Notes: generated from the sequence alone by a model not told the origin. A stretch of DNA of 64,000 nucleotides from Streptomyces sp. P9-A4 (GCF_036634195.1 NZ_JAZIFY010000001.1:1-64000), one strand, 5' to 3'; shown: positions 41,249-49,981, numbered from the stretch's first letter. Numbers and translations are program-made.

Positions 41249-42682
41249 TTGCGCGGCTACGGCGGCGTGCTCGTCGGCAATCTGTTGCTCGCGCTGGTCA
41301 GTGGGCTGGCCGGTCCGGCCTTCCTCGTCGTGGCGTACATCGCCTGGGCGGAGGGCGCCGACCCGGTCTGGGTGTTGTCCGCTGCCGCCCTGGGCCTCGT
41401 GGGTACGGTCATGATCCCCGTCTCGGCCGTCAAGGCGGCGCGCAAGCGGTTCCCGAGGATCGCCTCCGGGGACCGGGCGAGCGAGCGGGGCGAGGCGTAC
41501 GGGCCGGAGAGCTTCGTGGTGTGGTCCCCGCGCTCCGGGCCGGGGCCGCTGGACGCGCGGCTGGTGCGGGCGGACGTCCTGGAGGCGTCGTTCGTACGGT
41601 ACGACCCGGACACGGAGGCCAAGTACACCACGTACGTCGGCGACCACGATCCCTCGGAGGTCAAGCCGACGATCGGGCTGCGGCTCCGGGTGTACGACAA
41701 CGGGGGGCACGACGGGGCGGAGTTCGGGGTCTTCGAGATCACCGAGGAGGTGCGCGTACCGCCCCTGTGTCTGTCGGCGGTCACCGCGGGCCGGCTGGCC
41801 GTGCTCGTCGCGGACGCGCCCCTCGCCGCCACCGATCCGCCCGGCCGGGGGCCCGCGCCGCAGATCAGCGTCCTGTGGCCGCGCAGCCTGCTGCTCGCGG
41901 GGACGCGGACCTGCCGGGTGATCGGTCTGGACGGGGAACTGACCGACGTGACCCGGCGGTCCCGGCGGCAGCTGGAGCAGATGCGCGTCTCGTGGTCGGT
42001 CGGCGGTGTCGACATGGACGGCGACGTGGTCGACCTCCGACGGCTGGGCCCGGAGACGGCGGCCCGTTACGCGGCCCTGGCGCACGGTCCCGGCGAGGAA
42101 CGGGCGCCGGTGACCGAGCCGGGCGAGGAGGACCGTCGGCTCGTGGAGTTCCTGCCCGGTCCCGGGGGCGCGTTCGGCTCCGTCGGCCGGCGGTGGTCCC
42201 GGCGGGGCGGCCGGCTGGTGCGGGCCCGGTTCCTGAAGATGTGCGGCACGACGACCTTCCAGGCGCACGGTCCGTGCCTGGACACCCTGATCAGGGTCGG
42301 TCCGGCGGACGGTGTTCCCGCGCTCGACGCGGAGCGGCGGGTCACGGTGCCGATGAACTACCTGGCGCTGCTCCACCACACCCGGGACGTGGTTCTCCGC
42401 GTGAGTCCGAACGGCCGCTCGTACGACGTCGACTGGCCGCGTACCAACCTGCTCGCCGGTGTCACCCCGGCGAAGGTCGTCACCCCCGACGGCCGGGAGC
42501 TCACGCTTCCCGTCCGTTCGGAGGCCCTCTGGCCGTTGATGAACCTGCTCGCCGGCCGGGCCGTCTCGGTCCACGGCGCCGTCCTGGACCTGCGTCGTCC
42601 CCGGATGCGCGGGGTGGCGGACGCGGTGATGGAGCTCGTGCGGGCCACAGGGGCGGACGTGGACGCGACGCGGCTCCCGTAG
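41249..42682 (+). CDS. Membrane-anchored protein of unknown function
   Basis: A 477-residue protein with two N-terminal membrane helices (LVGNLLLALVSGLAGPAFLV and VWVLSAAALGLVGTVMIPVS) and a large soluble part of beta-rich segments. Several clauses repeat in the two halves (LWPRSLLLAGTRTCRVIGLDG and WPRTNLLAGVTPAKVVTPDG), suggesting an internal duplication of one domain. TTG 41249 was chosen because AAGGAGGG (41236-41243) lies 5 bp ahead; the earlier ATG 41213 has no such site. No family was recognised. It lies on the same strand as the HSP90-like operon but beyond a hairpin, so it is probably a separate unit. Confidence 0.65.
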   Translation: MRGYGGVLVGNLLLALVSGLAGPAFLVVAYIAWAEGADPVWVLSAAALGLVGTVMIPVSAVKAARKRFPRIASGDRASERGEAYGPESFVVWSPRSGPGPLDARLVRADVLEASFVRYDPDTEAKYTTYVGDHDPSEVKPTIGLRLRVYDNGGHDGAEFGVFEITEEVRVPPLCLSAVTAGRLAVLVADAPLAATDPPGRGPAPQISVLWPRSLLLAGTRTCRVIGLDGELTDVTRRSRRQLEQMRVSWSVGGVDMDGDVVDLRRLGPETAARYAALAHGPGEERAPVTEPGEEDRRLVEFLPGPGGAFGSVGRRWSRRGGRLVRARFLKMCGTTTFQAHGPCLDTLIRVGPADGVPALDAERRVTVPMNYLALLHHTRDVVLRVSPNGRSYDVDWPRTNLLAGVTPAKVVTPDGRELTLPVRSEALWPLMNLLAGRAVSVHGAVLDLRRPRMRGVADAVMELVRATGADVDATRLP

Positions 42683-42690
42683 CGGGGCCG

Positions 42691-43251
42691 CTACTGGCCG
42701 ACCCGTCCGTCCACGCACTCCCGCAGCAGGTCGGCGTGCCCGCAGTGGCGGGCGTACTCCTCGATCCGGTGCACCATCAGCTCGCGCACCGCGATCCGCT
42801 CCTTCCCCAGGCGCTCGCCCAGGTCCGGGTGCTCGGCCAGCGTGGTGTCCACCAGGGCCTGTTCGCGTTCCAGGTCGGCGAACGCCTCGTCGACCAGGGC
42901 CTGTTCGGCGAGGGCTCCGTGGAAGTCCGCGTCCTTCGGGCCGTAGATCTTCGGCAGCGGTTCGCCGTCGGTGATCCAGTTGAACCAGTCCCGTTCGGCC
43001 TCGGCGAGGTGCCGGACCAGGCCGAGCAGCGACATCGTGGACGGCGGGACCGAGCGACGGGCCAGCTGCTCCGCGTCCAGGCCCTCGCACTTCATCCGCA
43101 GGGTGAGCCGATAGCCCGTCAGGAAGTCGAGAAGCGTGGCGAGTTCGCCCTCGGAGGGGGGCCCGTCCAGCTCGCGGGGGTCGTCGTCCGGGTCGACCCA
43201 CATGTCGGCGTAGACGGTGGCCCGGGTCCATCGCTCAGGTTGATCGTTCAT
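42691..43251 (-). CDS. DinB-family protein
   Basis: A 186-residue four-helix-bundle protein of the DinB/DUF664 group. It shows TLLDFLTGYRLTLRMKCEGLDAEQL and STMSLLGLVRHLAEAERDWF, with the conserved first metal-ligand His (RHLAEAE). The last His cluster, MVHRIEEYARHCGHADLLRE, supplies the remaining ligands. Such proteins bind divalent metal and often act as thiol (mycothiol)-S-transferases. The substrate is unknown. The start is either 43251 or 43260; neither has a clear ribosome binding site. It converges with the membrane-protein gene 8 bp away. Confidence 0.85.
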   Translation of the reverse strand: MNDQPERWTRATVYADMWVDPDDDPRELDGPPSEGELATLLDFLTGYRLTLRMKCEGLDAEQLARRSVPPSTMSLLGLVRHLAEAERDWFNWITDGEPLPKIYGPKDADFHGALAEQALVDEAFADLEREQALVDTTLAEHPDLGERLGKERIAVRELMVHRIEEYARHCGHADLLRECVDGRVGQ

Positions 43252-43420
43252 GTGGCGCATGCTGATCCATCAGGGCCCCGGACCGCCACCGAATTTCGGC
43301 AGGGGCGGTCTCCGGACTCCGCGGGGCGCGCGAAGGCTTGACGCGTACACAGCCACCTCATAACTTCATGCCTTGATAAAAGGCGTGCGCACACATGCCT
43401 CGCCGTCACCGGCGGTTCGA

Positions 43421-43479
43421 CGGCCGACGTCGCCCGGGTCCGGTACGACCGGACCCGGCCGACGTCGCCCGGGTCCGGT
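43421..43479. repeat. Direct repeat and palindrome upstream of GH3 gene
   Basis: A 24-bp sequence occurs twice (43421-43444 and 43456-43479). The junction forms a perfect 11-bp-arm palindrome (43434-43458) with a 3-base centre, CCGGGTCCGGT then ACG then the complement. It lies 50-100 bp before the beta-glucosidase start and may be an operator or mRNA hairpin. Confidence 0.55.
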
Positions 43480-43526
43480 CGTACCGTCCCCGCTCTCAGG
43501 TCCCTGCCTGTCCGAAGGAGCCCCCC

Positions 43527-46500
43527 ATGCCCTCAGTACGTCGCGGAAGAACGCTGAGCGCGGCCGTGGTCGCCGTGACCGCCGTCCTCACCGGTCTGCT
43601 CACCGGCGGCCCGCCGAGTGCCGCCGCCCAGGAGCCCGCGCCCCTCGCCGTCGACCGCTTCGAGGGTGAGGTCCCGTTCGCCGCGCCGCCCGCCGAGGGA
43701 CTCTTCACCTGGGGGAACGCCGCCGAGTCCCACCCGAAGCTCGAACTGAGGGAGCGCGCCGACGCCCCCGAGGGCGGCACGGTCCTCGAAGGCCGCTACG
43801 ACATCGGCGGCTGGGGCGGCTTCACCCATGACTTCGCCTTCGACCGGCCGGCCCACGACTGGACGGCGTACCGGGGCATCCGGTTCTGGTGGTACGGCCA
43901 GAACACGGCGCCGCTGCCGCCCGGCTCCGGCAGGCGGATCGCCTTCGAGATCAAGGACGGCGGCGCGAACGGCGAGGCGTCCGAGCTGTGGACGACCTCC
44001 TTCACCGACGACTGGGAGGGCTGGCACCTCGTCGAGATCCCGTTCTCGCGGTTCGTCTACCGGACCGACTACCAGCCCGTCGGCGGGATCGACCAGATCC
44101 TCGGGCTCGACCGGATGTGGGGGTACGCCGTCACGCTCCCGACCGGCCCGGGGGCGTTCGCCCTCGACGGGGTGGAGCTGTACGGCGCTGCCGAGCCCGC
44201 GCTCACCACCACGGTGGTGACGAGGTCCGTGGTGCACCCCGTCGACGAGGGCGGCAGCGCCCGTGTCGACGTCTCGGTGGCCACCACCGGCTCCGGTCCG
44301 ACCGGTGCGCCGGTCACGGTGACGTACGCGACGGAGAGCGGCGGCGGCGCCGAGCCGGGGAAGGACTACCGGCCGGTCTCGGGCAGTCTGGTGTTCCCCG
44401 CCGGGACGCCGTCCGGCACGACCCGGTCGTTCACCGTGCCCACCCTCGAAGACGGTGTCGCGGAGTCCGCCGAGACGATCCCGGTCCGGCTGACCGTCGA
44501 CGGCGCCAGGGCTCCCGCCGAGTCCCCGCTGGTCGTGGTCAACGCGCACGGGCTGCCGTACCTCGACAGCCGGCTGCCGGTGCGGAAGCGGGTCGCCGAC
44601 CTGCTCTCCCGCATGTCGCTCGCGGAGAAGGCCGGCCAGATGACGCAGGCCGAGCGCAACGCCCTGCGGGCGCCCGGCGACATCGCCGGATACGCGCTCG
44701 GGTCGCTGCTCTCGGGCGGAGGTTCGGTCCCCACCCCCAACACGCCCGAGGCCTGGGCCGCGATGGTCGACGCGTTCCAGCTCCGCACCCGCGCGACCCG
44801 CTTCCAGATCCCCCTGATCTACGGCGTGGACGCGGTCCACGGGCACAACAACGTCATCGGGGCGACGGTCATGCCGCACAACATCGGCATCGGGGCCGGT
44901 CGCGATCCCGAGCTCGCCGCGCGGACCGGCGCCGTCACGGCGAAGGAGGTACGGGCCACCGGCGTGCCCTGGGACTTCGCGCCATGCCTGTGCGTGACCC
45001 GCGACGAACGCTGGGGCCGCTCGTACGAGGCCTTCGGCGAGGACCCTGCGCTCGTCACGGCCATGGAGACCGTCATCAACGGCATGCAGGGCGCCCGGAA
45101 CGGCAAGGACCTCGCCCGCGACGACAAGGTCCTGACCAGCGCCAAGCACTTCGTCGGGGACGGCGGCACCACGTTCGGCTCCTCGGCCACCGGTTCGTAC
45201 ACGATCGACCAGGGCGTCACCGAGGTCACCCGCGCGGAGCTGGAGGCGGTGCATCTCGCGCCGTTCGCCGAGGCCGTGAAGCGCGGTGCCGGGACGGTCA
45301 TGCCCTCGTACTCCTCGCTCGACATCCTGGGCGACGGGCGGGGGCCGGTGAAGATGCACGCGAACGCCGAGATGATCAACGGGGTCCTCAAGGACCGCAT
45401 GGGCTTCGAGGGTTTCGTCATCAGCGACTGGCAGGCCATCGACCAGATCCCCGGCGACTACCCCAGCGACGTGCGCACCTCGGTGAACGCCGGTCTCGAC
45501 ATGATCATGGTGCCGACGAACTACCAGGAGTTCGCCCGGACCCTGACCGACGAGGTCGGCGCCGGCCGGATCCCGACCGCGCGGATCGACGACGCGGTGG
45601 CCCGCATCCTGACCCAGAAGTTCCGCCTCGGCCTGTTCGAGAAGCCGTACGCGGACACGACGAACCTGCCGTCGATCGGCTCGGCCGAGCACCGCGCGGT
45701 GGCGCGCGAGGCCGTGGCGAAGTCGCAGGTGCTGCTGAGGAACGAGGGCGGGGTGCTGCCGCTCAAGCCTTCCCAGAAGGTGTACGTGGCCGGGTCGAAC
45801 GCCGACGACCTCGGCAACCAGGCCGGTGGCTGGACCATCAGCTGGCAGGGCTCGTCCGGTCGGACCACGACGGGCACGACGATCCTCGAAGGGATGCGCG
45901 GGGCCGCGCCGGGGGCCGACATCGCCTTCTCCAAGGAGGCCTCCGCCCCGACCGAGGGCTACGACGTGGGCGTGGTGGTGGTCGGCGAGACCCCGTACGC
46001 CGAGGGCTTCGGGGACGTCGGCAACGGCAACGACCTCGAACTGACCGCCGCCGACAAGGCGGCCGTCGACAAGGTGTGCGCGGCGATGCCGTGTGCGGTG
46101 CTGGTCGTGTCCGGCCGGCCCCAGCTCGTCGGTGACCGGCTCGCGGCCGTGGACGCCCTGGTGGCGTCCTGGCTGCCGGGCACGGAGGGCGACGGCGTCG
46201 CCGACGTCCTCTACGGCAGGCGGCCGTTCACCGGGCAGCTGCCGGTGAGCTGGCCGAGGTCGGAGGCGCAGCTGCCGCTCAATGTGGGTGACGAGCGCTA
46301 CGACCCGCAGTACCCGTACGGCTGGGGGCTCACCACCCTGACCCCGGTGCCGTCCGGCGGGGAGCCCGCGCTGCGGGCGCTCGGTGTCGCTGCCAGGGCC
46401 CTCCAATCGGCGGGGCGGGGTTCCTCTCCGGAGGCCCGGAAGCTGGTCGGGGCGGCGCGGCTGATCGTCCAGAAGAGGATCGGCCAGAACGTCACGGCGG

Positions 46501-46601
46501 CCACGGCCGAACCGTTCGCCGAGGCGGACCACCTGCTGCTCACGGGTGATCTCGCGGGCGCGCTCGGCAAGCTGACGGAGGCGTATCGGGCCGCGGGCTG
46601 A
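43527..46601 (+). CDS. Secreted GH3 beta-glucosidase with Calx-beta domain
   Basis: A 1024-residue exported glycosidase. Residues 1-36 are a signal peptide (basic RRGR, then SAAVVAVTAVLTGLLTGG, cleavage near AAAQE). A carbohydrate-binding jelly roll follows (about 40-230, VDRFEGEVPFA). A Calx-beta domain lies at about 235-350 (VTYATESGGGAEPGKDY). The GH3 catalytic part follows: N-domain IPLIYGVDAVHGHNNVIG, KHFVGDGG, and the nucleophile Asp in GFVISDWQAI; then the C-domain (VLLRNEGGVLPLKPSQKVYV). The C-terminal 90 residues are helical. GAAGGAG lies 6 bp before ATG 43527. It would hydrolyse beta-glucan oligosaccharides outside the cell. Confidence 0.9.
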   Translation: MPSVRRGRTLSAAVVAVTAVLTGLLTGGPPSAAAQEPAPLAVDRFEGEVPFAAPPAEGLFTWGNAAESHPKLELRERADAPEGGTVLEGRYDIGGWGGFTHDFAFDRPAHDWTAYRGIRFWWYGQNTAPLPPGSGRRIAFEIKDGGANGEASELWTTSFTDDWEGWHLVEIPFSRFVYRTDYQPVGGIDQILGLDRMWGYAVTLPTGPGAFALDGVELYGAAEPALTTTVVTRSVVHPVDEGGSARVDVSVATTGSGPTGAPVTVTYATESGGGAEPGKDYRPVSGSLVFPAGTPSGTTRSFTVPTLEDGVAESAETIPVRLTVDGARAPAESPLVVVNAHGLPYLDSRLPVRKRVADLLSRMSLAEKAGQMTQAERNALRAPGDIAGYALGSLLSGGGSVPTPNTPEAWAAMVDAFQLRTRATRFQIPLIYGVDAVHGHNNVIGATVMPHNIGIGAGRDPELAARTGAVTAKEVRATGVPWDFAPCLCVTRDERWGRSYEAFGEDPALVTAMETVINGMQGARNGKDLARDDKVLTSAKHFVGDGGTTFGSSATGSYTIDQGVTEVTRAELEAVHLAPFAEAVKRGAGTVMPSYSSLDILGDGRGPVKMHANAEMINGVLKDRMGFEGFVISDWQAIDQIPGDYPSDVRTSVNAGLDMIMVPTNYQEFARTLTDEVGAGRIPTARIDDAVARILTQKFRLGLFEKPYADTTNLPSIGSAEHRAVAREAVAKSQVLLRNEGGVLPLKPSQKVYVAGSNADDLGNQAGGWTISWQGSSGRTTTGTTILEGMRGAAPGADIAFSKEASAPTEGYDVGVVVVGETPYAEGFGDVGNGNDLELTAADKAAVDKVCAAMPCAVLVVSGRPQLVGDRLAAVDALVASWLPGTEGDGVADVLYGRRPFTGQLPVSWPRSEAQLPLNVGDERYDPQYPYGWGLTTLTPVPSGGEPALRALGVAARALQSAGRGSSPEARKLVGAARLIVQKRIGQNVTAATAEPFAEADHLLLTGDLAGALGKLTEAYRAAG

Positions 46602-46680
46602 CGGAGGCCGGACTACCCCCGGGGTGGATCTCACCCCGGGGGTTTCGGGCTTGTCGGGGACCCCTGCTCCAGGTATCTTG

Positions 46681-46707
46681 CATTGCATGGTTCCTGGTAA
46701 CGCAATG
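46681..46707. promoter_or_regulatory. Inverted repeat at PadR gene start
   Basis: CATTGC (46681-46686) and GCAATG (46702-46707) form an inverted repeat with centres 21 bp apart; the second arm contains the ATG of padR. PadR proteins often bind AT-containing dyads over their own promoter, so this is a candidate autoregulatory site. Confidence 0.45.
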
Positions 46708-47058
46708 AACGAGACAGGCGGCAGGGTTCCCAGCCAACTCCGCAAGGGAGTGCTGGAGTACTGCGTCCTCGCGCTGCTCAGGGACGAGCCGAAGTACGGT
46801 GTCGAGCTCGTCGCCGAGCTCTCCGCCGTGAGCGTCATGACCACCAGCCAGGGCACGATCTACCCCTTGCTGTCGAGGCTCCGGCGCGAGGGACTCGTCG
46901 ACACCGAGCTGCGCGACTCGCCCAGCGGGCCGCCGCGCCGCTACTACACGCTCACCGGTGTCGGCCGGGCCTCCCTCACCGAATTCGCCCAGGCGTGGCC
47001 GCTGTTCAGGGACGCCGTCGACCACTTCCTCACCGACCCACAGGGGGATTCCGCATGA
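46705..47058 (+). CDS. PadR-family transcriptional regulator
   Basis: A 117-residue regulator consisting of a single winged helix. It shows QLRKGVLEYCVLALLRDEPKYG, VMTTSQGTIYPLLSRLRREGLVD and the wing SGPPRRYYTLTGVGRASL, followed by the dimerisation helix. ATG 46705 (MNETGG) fits the family's usual beginning; ATG 46687 would add six residues. Its stop overlaps the following HAAS gene (ATGA), the standard arrangement for PadR with a membrane-bound partner. An inverted repeat over its start suggests autoregulation. Confidence 0.88.
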   Translation: MNETGGRVPSQLRKGVLEYCVLALLRDEPKYGVELVAELSAVSVMTTSQGTIYPLLSRLRREGLVDTELRDSPSGPPRRYYTLTGVGRASLTEFAQAWPLFRDAVDHFLTDPQGDSA

Positions 47059-47615
47059 ACGCCATCGACCACCCGCTCGTCGCCGCGTACCTCGACGCCG
47101 TCGCGCGCGAGACCGCCATGCTGCCCGCCGAGCGCCGGGCCGAACTCCTCGCGGACCTCCGTGAGCACATCGAGGCCAACGAGGCCCGGGACGACGGCCA
47201 GGTCCGCGCGGTCCTCGCCGGACTCGGCGATCCCCGTACCGTGGCCGCGTCCGCCCTGGCCGAGGAGGCTCCGGCGGCGGGTACGGCCTCCCCCGCTCCC
47301 GGCTCCCGCGGTCGCACCCGGCTGACCGCGGTCCTGCTCTCCGTCTCCGGGCTGCTGATCCTGGTCGGCTCCCTCCCGGGGACGATCGCGCTGATCGCGG
47401 CCATGGTGCTGCTGTGGACCTCACCCCAGTGGGGCAAGCGCGAGAAGGTCATCGCCACCGGCGCCTGCGTGGCCGTGCCGGTCCTGATGTTCCTTGGCGC
47501 CCTGCTCGGGGCCGCCGGCCGGATCGGCCCGACGGAACTCCTGCTGGTCGCCGTGTTCTCGCTCGGCGTCCCGGTGGCCGGCGCCACCATGCTCGTCCGC
47601 GCGGCGCGCCGCTGA
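47055..47615 (+). CDS. HAAS-domain membrane protein
   Basis: A 186-residue protein whose N-terminal 60 residues form the helical HAAS signalling domain (VAAYLDAVARETAMLPAERR, then ADLREHIEANEAR and GLGDPRTVAASAL). Three or four membrane helices follow (AVLLSVSGLLILVGSLPGTI, VIATGACVAVPVLMFLGALL, LLLVAVFSLGVPVAGATML). HAAS proteins are encoded with PadR regulators and are thought to relay membrane signals to them. It overlaps padR by 4 nt, so the two are coupled. The sensed signal is unknown. Confidence 0.85.
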   Translation: MNAIDHPLVAAYLDAVARETAMLPAERRAELLADLREHIEANEARDDGQVRAVLAGLGDPRTVAASALAEEAPAAGTASPAPGSRGRTRLTAVLLSVSGLLILVGSLPGTIALIAAMVLLWTSPQWGKREKVIATGACVAVPVLMFLGALLGAAGRIGPTELLLVAVFSLGVPVAGATMLVRAARR

Positions 47616-47631
47616 GCACGGAGAACACGCA

Positions 47632-47667
47632 GAACACCGGGAACACCGGGAACACCGGGAACACCGG
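47632..47667. repeat. Four 9-bp tandem repeats (GAACACCGG)
   Basis: GAACACCGG is present in four perfect, uninterrupted copies, with partial copies on both sides, just after the HAAS stop codon. The repeat number could vary between strains. Confidence 0.8.
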
Positions 47668-47700
47668 GAACAAGAGCAACGTCGCTGTCTCCGGCAACAC

Positions 47701-47749
47701 GATCGGCTCCGGGGGAGCCCCTTCGTCAGGGGCTCCCCCGGAGCCGATC
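47701..47749. terminator. Perfect 21-bp hairpin, bidirectional terminator
   Basis: Arms 47701-47721 and 47729-47749 are exact complements with a 7-base loop. It lies between the convergent PadR-HAAS operon and the secreted hydrolase gene and can end both transcripts. Confidence 0.8.
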
Positions 47750-47770
47750 GCCGTCATCCGGGCGGGGCCG

Positions 47771-48649
47771 TCAGCCCGTGGGCCCCGGTATCTGGAGGGC
47801 CTTGGCGTTGCGTTCCCAGCCGGACCACAGGTCGCCGTCGACGCAGTAGCCGCATCCCGGGCCGAAGAACATCCCCCGGGCGTTCTCGTCACCGAGCAGC
47901 CAGTAGCGCAGCCACGCGGTGGTCGGCGCGCGGAAGTCCCCGCCGTCGCCGATGGAGCTGAGGTGGCCGGCGCCGCGGACCTCCCCGTACACGGCCGGGA
48001 CATGGTCCGAGTCCCGGTACATCGCCTTCACCAGCGCGGGCCACACCGTCAGGTCGCGCTGGCCCGCCAGATAGAAGACGGGTTCGTCCATCAGGTCGGG
48101 GTCCGTCAGCGGCCCCGGCTGGATGGGCAGGGCCGTGTCGACCCGGGGGTCGACGGCGGCGTTGATCGCCGCCGCGCCGCCCTGCGAGTGACCGGCCGAG
48201 GCGATGTGCTCCAGGTCCACCTTGCCGTAGTACCTGCTGGAGCTGTCCGCGTTCCGTTGCTCCAGGACGTCGATCCCCGCGCGCATGCTGATCGCGAAGT
48301 TCGACGTCGGGGTGTTGGCGGCGGCGACGATGAAGCCGTGGCTCGCCCAGTGCCGCAGCAGCGAGCTGTAGAAGCCGGGCACCGCGCCCGTACCGTTGCC
48401 CCAGATGATCACCGGGTGCCGCTCGCCCGAGCGGCCCATGTCGGTGGGGCGGTAGAAGGTGTGCACCGCCTCGATGTCGACGCTCACCTCGTACGGGCCC
48501 GGCCGGCCCCAGTCGGTGCCGACGGACGGGACGACTCCCGCCGTCGTCGCGTCGCCCACGGTCGCTCCCGCGCTTCCCGGCGCGGTGCACACCGCCAGCA
48601 CGGCGGCGAGCAGCAGACCGCCGAGCAGGCGGCTCGTTCTCCCTGGCAT
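47771..48649 (-). CDS. Secreted alpha/beta hydrolase (cutinase/PET-hydrolase-like)
   Basis: A 292-residue exported serine hydrolase. Residues 1-32 are a signal peptide (RTSRLLGGLLLAAVLAVCTA, cleavage near AGA). The alpha/beta core has an oxyanion region PVIIWGNGTGAVPGFYSSLL, the nucleophile elbow GHSQGG (HIASAGHSQGGAAA), an acid in VFYLAGQRDLTVWP and the histidine in GAGHLSSIG. Two cysteines near the end (GCGYC) could form a disulfide. The arrangement resembles polyester or lipase-type hydrolases (cutinase group, which usually have GHSMGG). The substrate is unknown. ATG 48649 has AGGAG upstream. Confidence 0.85.
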   Translation of the reverse strand: MPGRTSRLLGGLLLAAVLAVCTAPGSAGATVGDATTAGVVPSVGTDWGRPGPYEVSVDIEAVHTFYRPTDMGRSGERHPVIIWGNGTGAVPGFYSSLLRHWASHGFIVAAANTPTSNFAISMRAGIDVLEQRNADSSSRYYGKVDLEHIASAGHSQGGAAAINAAVDPRVDTALPIQPGPLTDPDLMDEPVFYLAGQRDLTVWPALVKAMYRDSDHVPAVYGEVRGAGHLSSIGDGGDFRAPTTAWLRYWLLGDENARGMFFGPGCGYCVDGDLWSGWERNAKALQIPGPTG

Positions 48650-48794
48650 ACGAACTCCTTCACGGGTCCGGCACGTTGCGCGTCCTCGCAAGCGTGACCA
48701 GAGCCATGATCGAGCGCGCCGGGGCGGGTGTCTGTCCGCAGGAGCCCAGACCTCGCGCGGCCGGCTTGTGCAGTTGCCCATCGCGTACGGCAAC

Positions 48795-48839
48795 GCCCGC
48801 GGCCCCCGCCGAATCCGTGGTTCGGCGGGGGCCGCGGGC
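48795..48839. terminator. Perfect 19-bp hairpin after GAPDH gene
   Basis: Arms 48795-48813 and 48821-48839 pair exactly, with a 7-base loop. The hairpin begins just past the GAPDH stop codon in that gene's direction and is a probable terminator. Confidence 0.75.
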
Positions 48840-48856
48840 GCGAAGGGACGTACGGG

Positions 48857-49855
48857 TCAGCTGGCGGCCAGCAGCTGGAGGGTGTCGATCACGCGGTTCG
48901 AGAAGCCCCACTCGTTGTCGTACCAGGCGACGACCTTGATGTGGCGGCCCTCGACGCGGGTCAGCTCCGAGTCGAAGATCGACGAGGCCGGGTTGCCGGT
49001 GATGTCGGAGGAGACGAGCGCGTCCTCCGAGTACTCCAGGACACCGGCGAGCGGGCCCTCGGCCGCGGTGCGGTACGCGGCGAGGACGTCCTCGCGGGTC
49101 ACGTCGCGGGCGACGGTGGTGTTCAGCTCGACGATGGAGCCGACCGGGACGGGCACGCGGATCGAGTCGCCCGACAGCTTGCCGTCGAGGTTCGGCAGCA
49201 CGTGGCCGATCGCCTTGGCGGCGCCCGTGGAGGTGGGCACGATGTTGACGCCGGCGGCGCGGGCGCGACGCGGGTCGCGGTGCGGGCCGTCCTGCAGGTT
49301 CTGCTCCTGCGTGTAGGCGTGCACCGTCGTCATGAAGCCGTGCTCGATGCCCGCGAGGTCGTCGAGGACCTTGGCGAGGGGCGCGAGCGCGTTCGTCGTG
49401 CAGGAGGCGTTCGAGACGATCGTGTGCAGATCGGCGTCGTACGCGTCGGTGTTGACGCCGTACGCCAGCGTGACGTCGGCACCGTCGGCGGGCGCGCTGA
49501 CGAGCACGCGCTTGGCACCGGCGTCGATGTGGGCGCGGGCGGCCTTGGCGTTGGTGAAGCGGCCGGTCGCCTCAAGGACGATCTCGACGCCGAGCTCGGC
49601 CCAGGGAAGCTGCGCCGGCTCGCGCTCGGCGAGGACCTTGATGCGGCGGCCGTCGACGACGAGGGTGTCCCCGTCGACGCTCACCGGGCGGCCGAGGCGG
49701 CCGGAGGTCGAGTCGAAGGCGAGAAGTCGCGCGAGGGCGGTCGGCTCCGTCAGGTCGTTGACGGCCACGATCTCGAGGTCGGTGTCGCGCTCGAGCAGTG
49801 CACGGAGCACGTTGCGTCCGATGCGGCCGAATCCGTTGATGGCGATGCGAGTCAT
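48857..49855 (-). CDS. gap: Glyceraldehyde-3-phosphate dehydrogenase
   Basis: A 332-residue glycolytic enzyme catalysing NAD-dependent oxidative phosphorylation of glyceraldehyde 3-phosphate. The NAD motif is IAINGFGRIGRNVLRALL with a D after the second strand (VAVNDL), the active-site loop is SNASCTTNALAPL (Cys152), and the substrate region is VHAYTQEQNLQDGPHRDPRR. The terminal WYDNEWGFSNR is diagnostic. Length and motifs fit type I GAPDH. It is a monocistronic gene downstream of the GlxA regulator with 126 bp between, and ends in a strong hairpin. Streptomyces often has several gap paralogues; which this is cannot be told. Confidence 0.95.
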   Translation of the reverse strand: MTRIAINGFGRIGRNVLRALLERDTDLEIVAVNDLTEPTALARLLAFDSTSGRLGRPVSVDGDTLVVDGRRIKVLAEREPAQLPWAELGVEIVLEATGRFTNAKAARAHIDAGAKRVLVSAPADGADVTLAYGVNTDAYDADLHTIVSNASCTTNALAPLAKVLDDLAGIEHGFMTTVHAYTQEQNLQDGPHRDPRRARAAGVNIVPTSTGAAKAIGHVLPNLDGKLSGDSIRVPVPVGSIVELNTTVARDVTREDVLAAYRTAAEGPLAGVLEYSEDALVSSDITGNPASSIFDSELTRVEGRHIKVVAWYDNEWGFSNRVIDTLQLLAAS

Positions 49856-49981
49856 GATTGGTGTCCCTTCAACTTCTGCGTCGCCTCCAGGTTCGCTCGC
49901 CGGGAGCCGCCCCGACAGAGGCGGGATCGCCACGGTCCGCAAGGATCGCGCCAAGAGCCCCGGGGAGCGGGTCCGGGACGG

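Noticed and set aside
43421..43479. Direct repeats considered as a CRISPR-like array
   Set aside because: Only two copies, one 11-bp gap and no cas genes nearby.
43533..46856. A 1107-residue minus-strand frame opposite the GH3 gene
   Set aside because: The same antisense artefact; no ribosome binding site and no motif, while the GH3 gene has a signal peptide and catalytic motifs.
47632..47667. Tandem 9-mers considered as iterons of an origin
   Set aside because: They sit after a stop codon between convergent chromosomal genes, with no replication gene and no AT-rich segment.
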